A DNA stretch of 64,000 nucleotides, taken from NCBI GenBank assembly GCA_947493995.1, contig CANLTJ010000002.1:1-64000 (forward strand), given 5' to 3'. The notes under the pieces were generated by a model. That model searched no databases, was not told the origin of the DNA, and saw only the letters and a program-made list of their open reading frames with translations. The stretch comes from an uncultured Arachnia sp. Its GTDB lineage: Bacteria; Actinomycetota; Actinomycetes; Propionibacteriales; Propionibacteriaceae. Shown here one piece after another: positions 48,300 through 56,826 of the stretch; within the stretch, counting starts at the first letter, position 1; each line of letters starts with the position of its first letter. Both the position numbers and the translations under genes were made by a program.

Positions 48300-49733
48300 T
48301 CAGGCCATGACGGCGATGTCGATGTCCTCGATGAACGCCACGAGGTCGGCCAGGAAACGCGCGGCATCCGCCCCGTCGATCGCCCGGTGGTCAGCCGTCA
48401 GGGACAGTCCGATGCGTTGCTCCGCGCCCGTCGTGCCGTCGTCGTGGATCACCGCACGGGGGAAGATGGCATCCACACCGAGGATGGCCGTCTGTGGAAC
48501 GTTGAGCAGCGGGGTGAAGCTCTCGATGCCCAGCCCGCCGAGGTTGGACACGGTGAACGTGGCACCGTTCAGCAGGTCGGGGGAGATGGTGCCGTCAATG
48601 GCTTGACCGGCCAACTCCTTGCTGACCGCCGAGAATTCGCCGAGCCCCATGAGGGAGGCGTTGCGGACGGTGGGTACCAGAAGCCCCCGCGGGGTGTCGC
48701 AGGCGAAGCCCATGTGCACGCGCTCAAATGTCTCGAGGGCGCCGTCGCTGAGGTGGGCGTTGTGCGATGGATGACGGGCTGCGGTCCGCACGGCCGCGAA
48801 GCCGACGAGATCCCCGATGGTCACACCGTTCAGCCCGAACGACGGGTCCGAGGCCTTCAGCCGCTTGCGCAGATCGAGAAGTCCTTGCGCCCTCGCCGTG
48901 GTGGTGTAGGTCAGCTGTGCGCTGGAGGTGAGCGAGTGCATCATGCGCTCGGCGATCACCTTGCGGATACCCTTGACTGGCGTGGTGGTGCTGGGCCCCA
49001 TGTCGCCGTCGTCCAGCATTGCTGCGGAAGGCGTGCGCCGAGAGGCCGCGGCTGCCACGTCGGCGCTGGTGGCCCGGCCACCAAGGCCGGTGCCCTCGAT
49101 ATCCCGCCGGCCGGCACCGCCCGCCCGGGCAGCGGCCCGGGTGGTCGGCCCCGCGTCGATGGCTGCCTGGACGTCGCGTTCGATCACCCGGCCGCCGGGT
49201 CCCGTACCTTCGCCCAGTTCCGTGATGTCCAGCGACTTCTCGTTCGCCAGGTTGCGGGCGCGGGGGCTCGACCCGTAGCCGGGCGTCCCGACGGTGTCAG
49301 CAGGTGATGCCGTGGCCTGTGCCTCGGTGGGATCGTCCACATCCAGAGTTGGGACGGGAGCATCACCTGAGGCCTCGGCCTCGTCGGTGCCCTCGTAGGA
49401 TGCCTCGCCACCCGGTTCTTCCGGTGTGTCCACCTCCGTTTCGGGCGCGCTGTCACCCGCTCCAGACTCCTTCAATGCGGGCCCGGGATCCTCACCGGGC
49501 TCACCCAGCACGAGGAGCGGATCCTTCACCGGTACGTCGTCCCCTTCCCCCCAGAGCAGTTTCAGGACGGTGCCGGAGGCGGTGGAGGGCACCTCCATCG
49601 ATGCCTTGTCCGTCTCCACCTCGCACAGGACTGCGCCCTCAGCGACGTCATCGCCCTCACTCACGGCCCATGAGACGATCAGGCAGGATTCGACACTGTT
49701 ACCGAGCTGCGGCATGACCACGACTGTTGCCAT
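48300..49733 (-). CDS. 2-oxoacid dehydrogenase E2 (dihydrolipoamide acyltransferase)
   Basis: 477 residues. Lipoyl domain (1-77) with lipoyl Lys43 in ETDKASMEV, an acidic linker (80-150), a peripheral-subunit-binding domain at about 155-190 (SSPRARNLANEKSLDI, GTGPGGRVIERDV), then a second, degenerate unit at about 197-228 (RAAARAGG, DIEGTGLGGRATSADV). The catalytic acyltransferase domain starts near 253 (VKGIRKVIAERMMHS) and has the active-site DHRAIDGADAARFL. Acyl group unknown. It lies 9 bp after the DeoR gene. Confidence 0.9.
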   Translation of the reverse strand: MATVVVMPQLGNSVESCLIVSWAVSEGDDVAEGAVLCEVETDKASMEVPSTASGTVLKLLWGEGDDVPVKDPLLVLGEPGEDPGPALKESGAGDSAPETEVDTPEEPGGEASYEGTDEAEASGDAPVPTLDVDDPTEAQATASPADTVGTPGYGSSPRARNLANEKSLDITELGEGTGPGGRVIERDVQAAIDAGPTTRAAARAGGAGRRDIEGTGLGGRATSADVAAAASRRTPSAAMLDDGDMGPSTTTPVKGIRKVIAERMMHSLTSSAQLTYTTTARAQGLLDLRKRLKASDPSFGLNGVTIGDLVGFAAVRTAARHPSHNAHLSDGALETFERVHMGFACDTPRGLLVPTVRNASLMGLGEFSAVSKELAGQAIDGTISPDLLNGATFTVSNLGGLGIESFTPLLNVPQTAILGVDAIFPRAVIHDDGTTGAEQRIGLSLTADHRAIDGADAARFLADLVAFIEDIDIAVMA

Positions 49734-49742
49734 TGGTTCCTC

Positions 49743-50495
49743 CTAGACGACACGCACCTGCGTGTGCTCTTTCAACGATTGGACTGCCTCGTCGGAGATC
49801 TGGGAATCGGTGATGATCCCCGTGATCCCCGACAGAGGCAGGAAACTGACGAAACCCGCTTGACCGAACTTGCTGGAATCCGCCACGAGCCAGGTTTCCG
49901 CGGCGCGGTCCCGCATCACGGTTGCCACCTCGCCACCTTCGACGAAGCGCGTCGTGAGGCCTCTCTCCGGCGAGAACCCGTCGGTACCGAGGAAGGCCAG
50001 GCGGACGTTGAACTCTTCGATGGAGCGTTTGGCGATGGGACCCACCATGGATTCCGAGTCTCTCCGGAACACTCCCCCGGTGAGAATGATGTTCAGGGCT
50101 GGATTGAGGCGAGCATTGCTGAAGACCAGTGTGGAGTTGGTGACAATCTGCACTCCCTTGCGACCGGCGAGGAAGCGCACGATCAGGGCAGCGGTGGTGC
50201 CGGCTTCGACCATGACGGTGTCGTCGTCGGAGACCAGGGCAGCAGCTGCCGCCGCGATGCGCTCCTTCTGTTCGACGTTGATCTTCTGCCGTTGAAGGAT
50301 GTGCTTCAGGGTGCTGGAACGGGCTCCCCCTCTGGTGCGGACGAGCAGCCCCTGGTCCTCGAGCGCCTGAAGATCGGCGCGGACAGTCACCTCGGAGACA
50401 CCGAGCTCCGCGGCGAGCGGGCTGACGGCAAGCACTCCATCGCCAGCGAGGCGCGCGAGGATCGCACCTTGTCTGTCCACGCGATCCACCGTCAT
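49743..50495 (-). CDS. DeoR family transcriptional regulator
   Basis: 250 residues. N-terminal winged helix (RQGAILARLAGDGVLAVSPLAAELGVSEVTVRADL, GLLVRTRGGA) and a C-terminal sugar-phosphate-binding DeoRC domain (VMVEAGTTAALIVRFL, IVTNSTLVFSNA, ILTGGVFRRDSESMVG, LAFLGTDGF, VADSSKFG). DeoR proteins normally respond to phosphorylated sugars, which supports a sugar- or polyol-phosphate substrate for the downstream operon. First gene of the operon, so probably autoregulated. Confidence 0.9.
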   Translation of the reverse strand: MTVDRVDRQGAILARLAGDGVLAVSPLAAELGVSEVTVRADLQALEDQGLLVRTRGGARSSTLKHILQRQKINVEQKERIAAAAAALVSDDDTVMVEAGTTAALIVRFLAGRKGVQIVTNSTLVFSNARLNPALNIILTGGVFRRDSESMVGPIAKRSIEEFNVRLAFLGTDGFSPERGLTTRFVEGGEVATVMRDRAAETWLVADSSKFGQAGFVSFLPLSGITGIITDSQISDEAVQSLKEHTQVRVV

Positions 50496-50530
50496 TGGCC
50501 TCGATCTTCCGTTTACTTACGGATTGCTTT

Positions 50531-50546
50531 CGTTAGCCTGACGTTA
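50531..50546. promoter_or_regulatory. Candidate DeoR operator
   Basis: Direct repeat CGTTA at 50531-50535 and 50542-50546, 11 bp apart (one helical turn), 35 bp upstream of the DeoR start. DeoR-type operators are often such short phased repeats. Weak evidence from a single site. The remainder of the gap to 50746 shows no other gene. Confidence 0.35.
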
Positions 50547-50746
50547 CACCATCGGTTGACCGGGATGCGAATCCAACCAACTAGTCAGGGCCCAACTCAG
50601 GCCAGTTTCCTATCAACCGTGGAGGTCAATATGGCCCAAATAGCCAGTTCGAGTGATTGGTCCGTCGTGACAGGCCGACTTTCGACTTGCGCTTCCCTAC
50701 CATGGGTAGTAGTCAACCGACATATTAAACAGCGATAGGAGTAGAC

Positions 50747-51379
50747 ATGGCTGGGAGACCTCCGGGGGGAAGCGCGAACGGCAGGGAGCGACTACTGAAC
50801 GCGTGTTGGGATCTCATGGTGGAGTTACCGGTGGGTGAGCGACTGACGATTTCGGCGGTTTGCGACAGAGCCGGGTGCACACCGCCAACCCTCTACCACC
50901 ACTTCGGGGACCTGGCTTCGCTGGAACGAGCCGCCAGCCGACGCGCGTTCAACGTGTGGATCGAGGACCAACAGTTCGGTGACAACAGGGCGTCCGATCC
51001 CCGCGAACGCCTGGTGCAGCATGGACAGGCCTACCTGCAGTGGGCGCGCGAGCATGTTGATGCGTACCATGCCCTCTTCTCACAACCTCGTAGATCACCG
51101 GACCCCAACGCCGAGACTGCTGAAACGCCCGGCTTCCAGACTCTGTTGGCGGATCTCGGAGAGATTCACGATCTGCCCGCATCCGATCCCGCCCTCGTGC
51201 CGCTGGCATTCGCCTACTGGAGCGGTCTGCACGGGTTGGCAACGCTGCCCGTCACAGTGCCCTTCTTCCGGGAGCAGACGCGGGAATCAGTGCTGGAGGT
51301 CATGACCCATGCGCTCGTCTCGCGTGAGCCGATCTCGGACCTCTCCACGCTGCGGGGTCCTTTGACCAAGGCGTCCTGA
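50747..51379 (+). CDS. TetR family transcriptional regulator
   Basis: 210 residues. N-terminal helix-turn-helix (RERLLNACWDLMVELPVGERLTISAVCDRAGCTPPTLYHHFGDLASL) is a clear TetR domain. The ligand-binding half resembles the TetR C-terminal WHG-type (PLAFAYWSGLHGLATL). ATG 50747 follows GATAGGAG. Target unknown: its neighbours are the divergent DeoR operon and the convergent oxidoreductase. Confidence 0.88.
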   Translation: MAGRPPGGSANGRERLLNACWDLMVELPVGERLTISAVCDRAGCTPPTLYHHFGDLASLERAASRRAFNVWIEDQQFGDNRASDPRERLVQHGQAYLQWAREHVDAYHALFSQPRRSPDPNAETAETPGFQTLLADLGEIHDLPASDPALVPLAFAYWSGLHGLATLPVTVPFFREQTRESVLEVMTHALVSREPISDLSTLRGPLTKAS

Positions 51380-51388
51380 AACAGGCGC

Positions 51389-53053
51389 TCAGGCCTTGGT
51401 GATGACGTCCGCGATGTCATCACCAAGGCTTGCCTGCAGGGTCAACATTCCGCCGGACAGATGAGACGCTTGTAGTCCAGCGTTCTCGAGTTGCCTCACC
51501 GCCAAGTACGACCGCACACCTGACGCGCAGAGAACAGTGACCGGACGGCCCCGGGCCGCTGTCCTCACTTCGCTCATCCTGCTCCGAAGTTCGGTGTGGG
51601 GAATGTTCACGGATCCCCGCAGACACCCACTGGCAACCTCTTCGGCGCTGCGCACGTCCAGCACCAGCGACGTCGCCATGACATCGCCGATGTCTGCGGC
51701 ATGCCGCAGCGCGAGCGTGCCATCGAGAACATTGCTGGCCATCATTCCCGCCATGTTCACGGGATCCTTTGCCGAACCGTACGGCGGCGAATACGCCAGG
51801 TCGAGATCGATCAGGTCGTGGACCGTCATGCCTGCCTTCATGGCGGTCGCCAGCACATCGATGCGTTTGTCGACGCCGTCGTTGCCCAACGCCTGTGCGC
51901 CGAGCAATTTTCCATCGGTCCCGAAGTGTACGAGGAGGTGGAGCTGAGTGGCTCCCGGGAAGTAGCCAGCATGATTCAATGGATGCAGGTGGATGGTGTG
52001 GTACTCCACCCCCGCCTCGTCGAGACTGCGCCGGTTGGCCCCTGTGAGCGCGGCCGTCAGTTCTCCCACCCGGACGATCGCCGTTCCCGCGAGCCCTGGC
52101 AGCACGTGCCCGCGCTTGCCCATAATGGCGTCAGCCACCAGCCGCCCAGCTCGATTCGCCGGGCCTGCGAGTGCAACCGGGCGTCGAGCACCCGTCACGA
52201 GATCGGCACTGGCGGTGGCGTCGCCCACGGCCCAGACATGATCCACGGCGGTGTGCCCCACCTCGTCGACGAGAATCGCTCCCTTGTCACAGGTGATGCC
52301 CGCCTCTTCCCACACTGCGGTGTCGGGCCGGACGCCGACCGAAAGCACGACGATGTCGGCCTCGATCCGCGTACCGTCAGACAGCACCACCACGTCGCGC
52401 CCCTCGCCACGTTCCACCGCGGTGGCCGAGACTCCGTCGCGGACATCAATACCCAGCCGGACGAGTTCGTCGCGGACCAGTTGGGCCATCTCGGTCTCCA
52501 GCGGCGGCAGAACGTGGGGGGCGAGCTCAACGACGGAGGTCGCCAGACCTCGCATCTGCATGGCTTCAGCAGCTTCGAGGCCAATGAAACCGGCACCCAG
52601 CACCACTGCGCGGCGTGCTCCGCGGACAGCTTTTTCCAGACCCACCGCGTCCGGGACGGTTCGCAGCGTGTGGACTCGTGGCGAATCCAAACCCGGCACA
52701 GGCGGCCTGATGGCCGACGCCCCTGGGGAGAGAATCAGTTCGTCGTAGCTGAGGTTGTAGGTCTCATCGCCGTTGGCAAGTGTGAGTTCGCGGCGGTTGG
52801 GGTCAAGGGCCACCACGGCGGTATTGACTCGCACGTCAATGTTGAGGGTGGCGCGCAGCCTTTCCGGTGTCTGAACCAGCAGCTGTTCCTGATGCTCGAT
52901 CTCCCCACTCACGAAGTAAGGAAGTCCACAGTTGGCGAAGGACACCTCCTCCCCGCGCTCAAGAACGATGATTTCGGCGCTCTCCGAAAGGCGGCGGGCT
53001 CGTGCCGCTGCGCTCATCCCGCCTGCGACTCCCCCGACAACGACGAGCCTCAC
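51389..53053 (-). CDS. CoA-disulfide reductase-type flavoprotein fused to rhodanese
   Basis: 554 residues. The FAD/NAD disulfide reductase part has VVVGGVAGGMSAAARARRL, active-site Cys42 in SFANCGLPYFVSG, VVLGAGFIGLEAAEAM, VWAVGDATA, and a dimerisation domain with AYSPPYGSAKDPVNMAG. From about residue 460 a rhodanese domain follows, with catalytic Cys in VTVLCASGVRSY near residue 508. Such CoADR-Rhd fusions reduce CoA persulfides, polysulfides or CoA disulfide. Start overlaps the thioredoxin stop by 4 bp; regulated with it. Confidence 0.88.
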   Translation of the reverse strand: MRLVVVGGVAGGMSAAARARRLSESAEIIVLERGEEVSFANCGLPYFVSGEIEHQEQLLVQTPERLRATLNIDVRVNTAVVALDPNRRELTLANGDETYNLSYDELILSPGASAIRPPVPGLDSPRVHTLRTVPDAVGLEKAVRGARRAVVLGAGFIGLEAAEAMQMRGLATSVVELAPHVLPPLETEMAQLVRDELVRLGIDVRDGVSATAVERGEGRDVVVLSDGTRIEADIVVLSVGVRPDTAVWEEAGITCDKGAILVDEVGHTAVDHVWAVGDATASADLVTGARRPVALAGPANRAGRLVADAIMGKRGHVLPGLAGTAIVRVGELTAALTGANRRSLDEAGVEYHTIHLHPLNHAGYFPGATQLHLLVHFGTDGKLLGAQALGNDGVDKRIDVLATAMKAGMTVHDLIDLDLAYSPPYGSAKDPVNMAGMMASNVLDGTLALRHAADIGDVMATSLVLDVRSAEEVASGCLRGSVNIPHTELRSRMSEVRTAARGRPVTVLCASGVRSYLAVRQLENAGLQASHLSGGMLTLQASLGDDIADVITKA

Positions 53054-53424
53054 TGGTCGTTGCCCTGCCTCTCGTGCTCCTCAAGATGGCGACGCACATC
53101 GTCCATATCCACCTCGCGGAGCTTCTCGATCAGCTCTTCCAAGGATTGCTTCGGCAGTGCACCCGGTTGGGAGTACAGCAGGATGCCGTCGCGGAACGCC
53201 ATGAGGGTCGGGATGCTCCTGATCCCCAAGGACGCGGAGAGTTCCTGGTTGGCCTCGGTGTCCACTTTGGCGAAGGTGATGTCTGGATGCGTTTCCGACG
53301 AGGCTTCGAATACGGGCGCGAACGTGCGACAAGGCCCGCACCAGGAGGCCCAGAAATCCACGAGAACAGTGCCCTCGTTGATGGTCTTCTCAAACGTATC
53401 TGTTGTCACATTGATGGTTGCCAT
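53050..53424 (-). CDS. Thioredoxin
   Basis: 124 residues, longer than classic thioredoxin by a charged C-terminal tail of about 18 residues (EVDMDDVRRHLEEHERQ). Active site WCGPC (Cys29, Cys32), VLVDFWASWCGPCRTFAPVF, and cis-Pro in SIPTLMAF. ATG 53424 lies 9 bp from a palindromic operator. It is coupled to the CoADR-rhodanese gene, so it probably reduces protein or low-molecular-weight persulfides. Confidence 0.93.
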   Translation of the reverse strand: MATINVTTDTFEKTINEGTVLVDFWASWCGPCRTFAPVFEASSETHPDITFAKVDTEANQELSASLGIRSIPTLMAFRDGILLYSQPGALPKQSLEELIEKLREVDMDDVRRHLEEHERQGNDQ

Positions 53425-53432
53425 GGCTCCAC

Positions 53433-53450
53433 TATACCCCCAGGGGTATA
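53433..53450. promoter_or_regulatory. Palindromic CsoR/CstR-type operator
   Basis: Perfect inverted repeat TATACCCC-CA-GGGGTATA in the 70-bp gap between the divergent thioredoxin and CsoR-family genes. An AT-flanked run of C facing G is the hallmark of CsoR/CstR operators, and it overlaps a plausible -10 region. Confidence 0.85.
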
Positions 53451-53494
53451 CTAAGACAAACCCGGTAGGGTATCGGCAACACCGAGGAGGATGA

Positions 53495-53770
<276 letters not shown>

Positions 53771-53780
53771 CACCGCCCGC

Positions 53781-54359
53781 ATGAATCCTGACACCACAGG
53801 CGTCATCGATGCGATCGATGCCCTCCTGGCCCAAGCACAGTGTGGCTCCCCTGCCACTCGGGGGGCCCGCATCATCGGGATCGACGGCCCGTCGGGAGCG
53901 GGCAAGACCACTTTTGCTGATGTTCTTGCGGAAGAGGTTCATCTGCGCACCGAGACACGGCCACAGATCGTCCACATGGATGACCTCTACCCCGGATGGG
54001 ACGGCTTGAGAGAAGCCATCAGCCTCGTGGTTACCCTGGTGCTCGAACCCTTGTCCCGCGGAGACGACGGTCGGTTTCGACGCTGGGACTGGGAGGCCGG
54101 CGAGCGGTGCGAGATTATTCACGTACCGGCCGCGGGCTGGGTTGTGCTTGAGGGGGTCGGTTCCGGCTCCCGCCGCTGCCGCCCTCACCTTGCGTCGCTG
54201 GCGTGGCTGGAAGCCGACCGCGAGGTCCGGCTGGCGCGGGGCATCGAACGCGACGGCGAAGCCTTCCGGCCCCACTGGGAGCGCTGGGCGGTGCAGGAGG
54301 AGCAGCTGTTTGCCGCCGAAGACACCCGATCCCACGCGACCGTGATCCTCAAAACCTGA
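53781..54359 (+). CDS. P-loop kinase-like protein (uridine kinase/AAA type)
   Basis: 192 residues. Walker A GIDGPSGAGKTTFAD, then IVHMDDLYPGWDGL with the Asp residues of a uridine kinase-like acceptor site, VVLEGVGSGSRR in place of the family's later strand, and a lid-like RLARGIERDGEAF. Resembles small uridine kinase/chloramphenicol phosphotransferase-type NTPases of actinobacteria. Substrate unknown. It begins 10 bp after the CstR-like gene, but the functional link is unclear. Confidence 0.75.
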   Translation: MNPDTTGVIDAIDALLAQAQCGSPATRGARIIGIDGPSGAGKTTFADVLAEEVHLRTETRPQIVHMDDLYPGWDGLREAISLVVTLVLEPLSRGDDGRFRRWDWEAGERCEIIHVPAAGWVVLEGVGSGSRRCRPHLASLAWLEADREVRLARGIERDGEAFRPHWERWAVQEEQLFAAEDTRSHATVILKT

Positions 54360-54457
54360 CCCCGCACCCCACATCCCCACAAGTGCGACAACATTTCGGA
54401 GGGCTGTCCAACAAATATGTTGCAGAGGCTAGAGCGCCCACTACTCGGCGAGGGCCG

Positions 54458-55600
54458 TCAATTCTCTGTCGGCTCAGGCAGCGGCGGGACGGCAGCACCG
54501 ATATCGCCTTGTTCGAGGATTTCCTGCAGCCGCACGGACAAGTCCTGCGGCGGCACCCATACCCGTTCTTGCGCTTCGCCTTCCCGCGTTCGATACACGC
54601 CATCGTCATGCCGCATCAGCGTCAGAGAATCGTTGTACCTGTTGGACAGAGTGAGCCAGAACGGTTGCTCCGACGCAGATGATGCAGGCGGAGGCGGGCT
54701 CTGGTCCGGCGATTCCCATTGGTCCCGCATGGATACCACCACCTCGTCGACGAGCTCGTCGAGGTAGGCCATTGAATGAGTGGTGCCGGTCTCATTGATC
54801 TCCTCGACGCAGATGCGACCAGACACCGTCCCGCTCAGCTCCATCGGGATCATTGGCAACGGCCCGGGACAGGCATCCTCACCGCCCCAGTCACCCTCCT
54901 CCGTTTCCGTGTCAGCCTCGCGCTGCCGTTCCCAGGCTGTAATGAGGTCGTTGTACAGCTCCTCGCCGCCCTCCCGAACGACGCCACCGTCGTAGGTAAG
55001 GTGGCAGCCGTGCCTCTCTCCGCCAATGATGTGGCGCGAGCCGTCGTCATATTCGAGGACAACGTTGAAGGTGAGCTCGTAGTCCGCCAGACAGCTGATC
55101 ACGGCGAGATCCACCTCCGGTTCGGACTGGACACCCTCGATCAGCGCATCGATGCCGGTCGTGAGCGGTTCGACGGGGCCAACGACACCCTCCCCGGTTT
55201 CGGGGTCATAGTCGCCGCACAACCAGGCCCTCACCGCACCCAGTTCGGCGGGTCCGGAGGTGTCCTGCTGATAACTGATCGGTGCGCCGCCCTCGGTGTA
55301 GCAAGCCTTCGCGCCGGGTAACAGTGACACCTCATCAAACTCCTCCTCCGGGAGGCCAGACGGCGTGATGGCCGGTTGAGCAGTCAACGGCCGGTCCTCG
55401 GACACCTCAAGTGTCACCGGCACGGCAAGAGCCACCAGCACCAGGGCCGCCGCCCCGCCCATCACCCCGCGGCGCTGACGTTGCTTGCGCCGAGCACCGT
55501 CCACGAGGCCCGCAGGAGACAGATCATCAGGCACGATGCGGGTCAGGTTCCCGGAGATGTCGGCGTCTTCGCCACGGTGGTTGTCTTCAGGACCGTTCAT
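54458..55600 (-). CDS. Membrane-anchored protein, probable anti-sigma factor
   Basis: 380 residues. A short acidic cytoplasmic N-terminus (about 45 residues), one transmembrane helix (GVMGGAAALVLVALAVPVTL) and a large external domain, with Cys residues and an acidic linker, whose function I do not recognise. Its start overlaps the stop of an ECF sigma gene by 4 bp, the classic arrangement of sigma and cognate anti-sigma. No zinc HxxxCxxC anti-sigma motif is visible. Confidence 0.75.
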   Translation of the reverse strand: MNGPEDNHRGEDADISGNLTRIVPDDLSPAGLVDGARRKQRQRRGVMGGAAALVLVALAVPVTLEVSEDRPLTAQPAITPSGLPEEEFDEVSLLPGAKACYTEGGAPISYQQDTSGPAELGAVRAWLCGDYDPETGEGVVGPVEPLTTGIDALIEGVQSEPEVDLAVISCLADYELTFNVVLEYDDGSRHIIGGERHGCHLTYDGGVVREGGEELYNDLITAWERQREADTETEEGDWGGEDACPGPLPMIPMELSGTVSGRICVEEINETGTTHSMAYLDELVDEVVVSMRDQWESPDQSPPPPASSASEQPFWLTLSNRYNDSLTLMRHDDGVYRTREGEAQERVWVPPQDLSVRLQEILEQGDIGAAVPPLPEPTEN

Positions 55601-56109
55601 GGTGTCACCTCTTCTTCGGCGAGATGGACCGAGGCGCGCAGGGCTGCGCAGCCGCGGTGGGAGTGGGATTTGACCGTGCCTTCTGGGATTCCGAGTACTT
55701 CCGCGACCTCTGCGGTGGACTTGTCGTCGAAGAACCGCAGCGTGAGGACTGCGCGCTGCATGCGCGGCAACGTATCGAGGGCTCGGAGTAGGTCGAGGCG
55801 CAGCGTTGAGACGCGGTCATCCACCTGCTGCTCGGGCAGGTCATCCCGGGGCTGCTCGGAGCGCCAGGAAGCTCGCCGCCACCACGACACGAACGTGCGA
55901 TACATGGCGGTGCGGACGTAGGCCTCGAACTTGTGGTCGTTGGCCATGGCGTCGTAGCGACCCCACGTCTTTGCGAGCGCGGTCTGCACGAGGTCCTCGG
56001 CGTGATGACGATCACCTGTCAGCAGCCATGCGGCCCGCAGCAGCCCTCGGCCCTTGTCGGCCACGAACTGCTCGAAGCCGACGGCCTCGCTCACCGGAGA
56101 TTCAGTCAT
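55597..56109 (-). CDS. ECF RNA polymerase sigma factor, SigE-like subfamily
   Basis: 170 residues. Region 2 (GLLRAAWLLTGDRHHAEDLVQTALAKTWGRY, FEAYVRTAMYRTFVSWWRR) and region 4 (ALDTLPRMQRAVLTLRFFDDKSTAEVAEVLGIPEGTVKSHSHRG). This is the actinobacterial SigE/SACE-type small ECF group. ATG 56109 (MTESPV) is preferred to 56133. Coupled to the downstream membrane protein. Confidence 0.92.
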   Translation of the reverse strand: MTESPVSEAVGFEQFVADKGRGLLRAAWLLTGDRHHAEDLVQTALAKTWGRYDAMANDHKFEAYVRTAMYRTFVSWWRRASWRSEQPRDDLPEQQVDDRVSTLRLDLLRALDTLPRMQRAVLTLRFFDDKSTAEVAEVLGIPEGTVKSHSHRGCAALRASVHLAEEEVTP

Positions 56110-56202
56110 CGCCTCATACCTCCCACCCATCACGACGCCGTGTCCGCCATGTTTGGTTGCAGTGTCGCAAGAAGTTGGCGCCCGATGGCGCGGGCTCGCC
56201 GG

Positions 56203-56564
56203 TCACAACTGCCAAGTTGAGGTCGCCGCACATTGAGACCTTTTGCCCCGCTCCGCGACCAACACGGCATCACCGCCGAAGGTGGCCGCCACGGGTACCA
56301 TCACCGCGACGACGGCAGCAGCCGCCACTCCTGCCATGGCGGGGCGAAAGTGCGATAGGTCACCGTACGGACGTATGCCTCGAAGGACTCGTCGCCGTCC
56401 ATGTCGTCGTAGCGCGTGAAGCACTTCGATAGTGCCGTTCGGACGAGGTCCTCCGCGTGCTGGGAGTCGCCCGTCAACAGCCAGGCCGCGCGCCACAGAA
56501 TCCTGCCGCGTTCGGTGACGAATCGCTCGAATCCGCGGACCTCAATGCCCGGCTGCTCCGTCAT
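56203..56564 (-). pseudogene. Remnant of a second sigma/anti-sigma pair with internal deletion
   Basis: From ATG 56564 (Shine-Dalgarno AAGGAGG) the sequence encodes a sigma region 2 that closely parallels the intact gene next door (GFERFVTERGRILWRAAWLLTGD, AEDLVRTALSK, FEAYVRTVTYRTF). After YRTF at about 56340 the homology ends and the frame runs out at 56301. A shifted frame then reads an anti-sigma-like helix, MAGVAAAAVVAVMVPVAATFGGD, like the helix of the intact partner. A deletion seems to have joined sigma region 2 to the anti-sigma membrane helix. Sigma region 4 is missing. Confidence 0.78.
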
Positions 56565-56826
56565 GGACACCTCCTTTCCCTGATCAACGCGGTGACACCT
56601 CATTGTGGTTGACACGGACTCTGGATCACTTGGCGAGGTGAGTCAGCAGAGCCAGACCGTGTACGAGTGCGTCGGCGGACACGAGACCATCGCCTGACTC
56701 CCGCGCTTTTGTTCCTTGGTCAAACCCCGGAGGCGGTGATGTGAGTGTTCAGCGGTGGATCGGAGAACGACAGAGCGGAATTGCATGGGTACGGGGTTCC
56801 GCACGGTGCGCGCTAGGGTCGAACCC

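Noticed and set aside
50697..50709. CTACC-ATG-GGTAG palindrome upstream of the TetR gene
   Set aside because: Five-base arms are too short to call an operator without a second copy.
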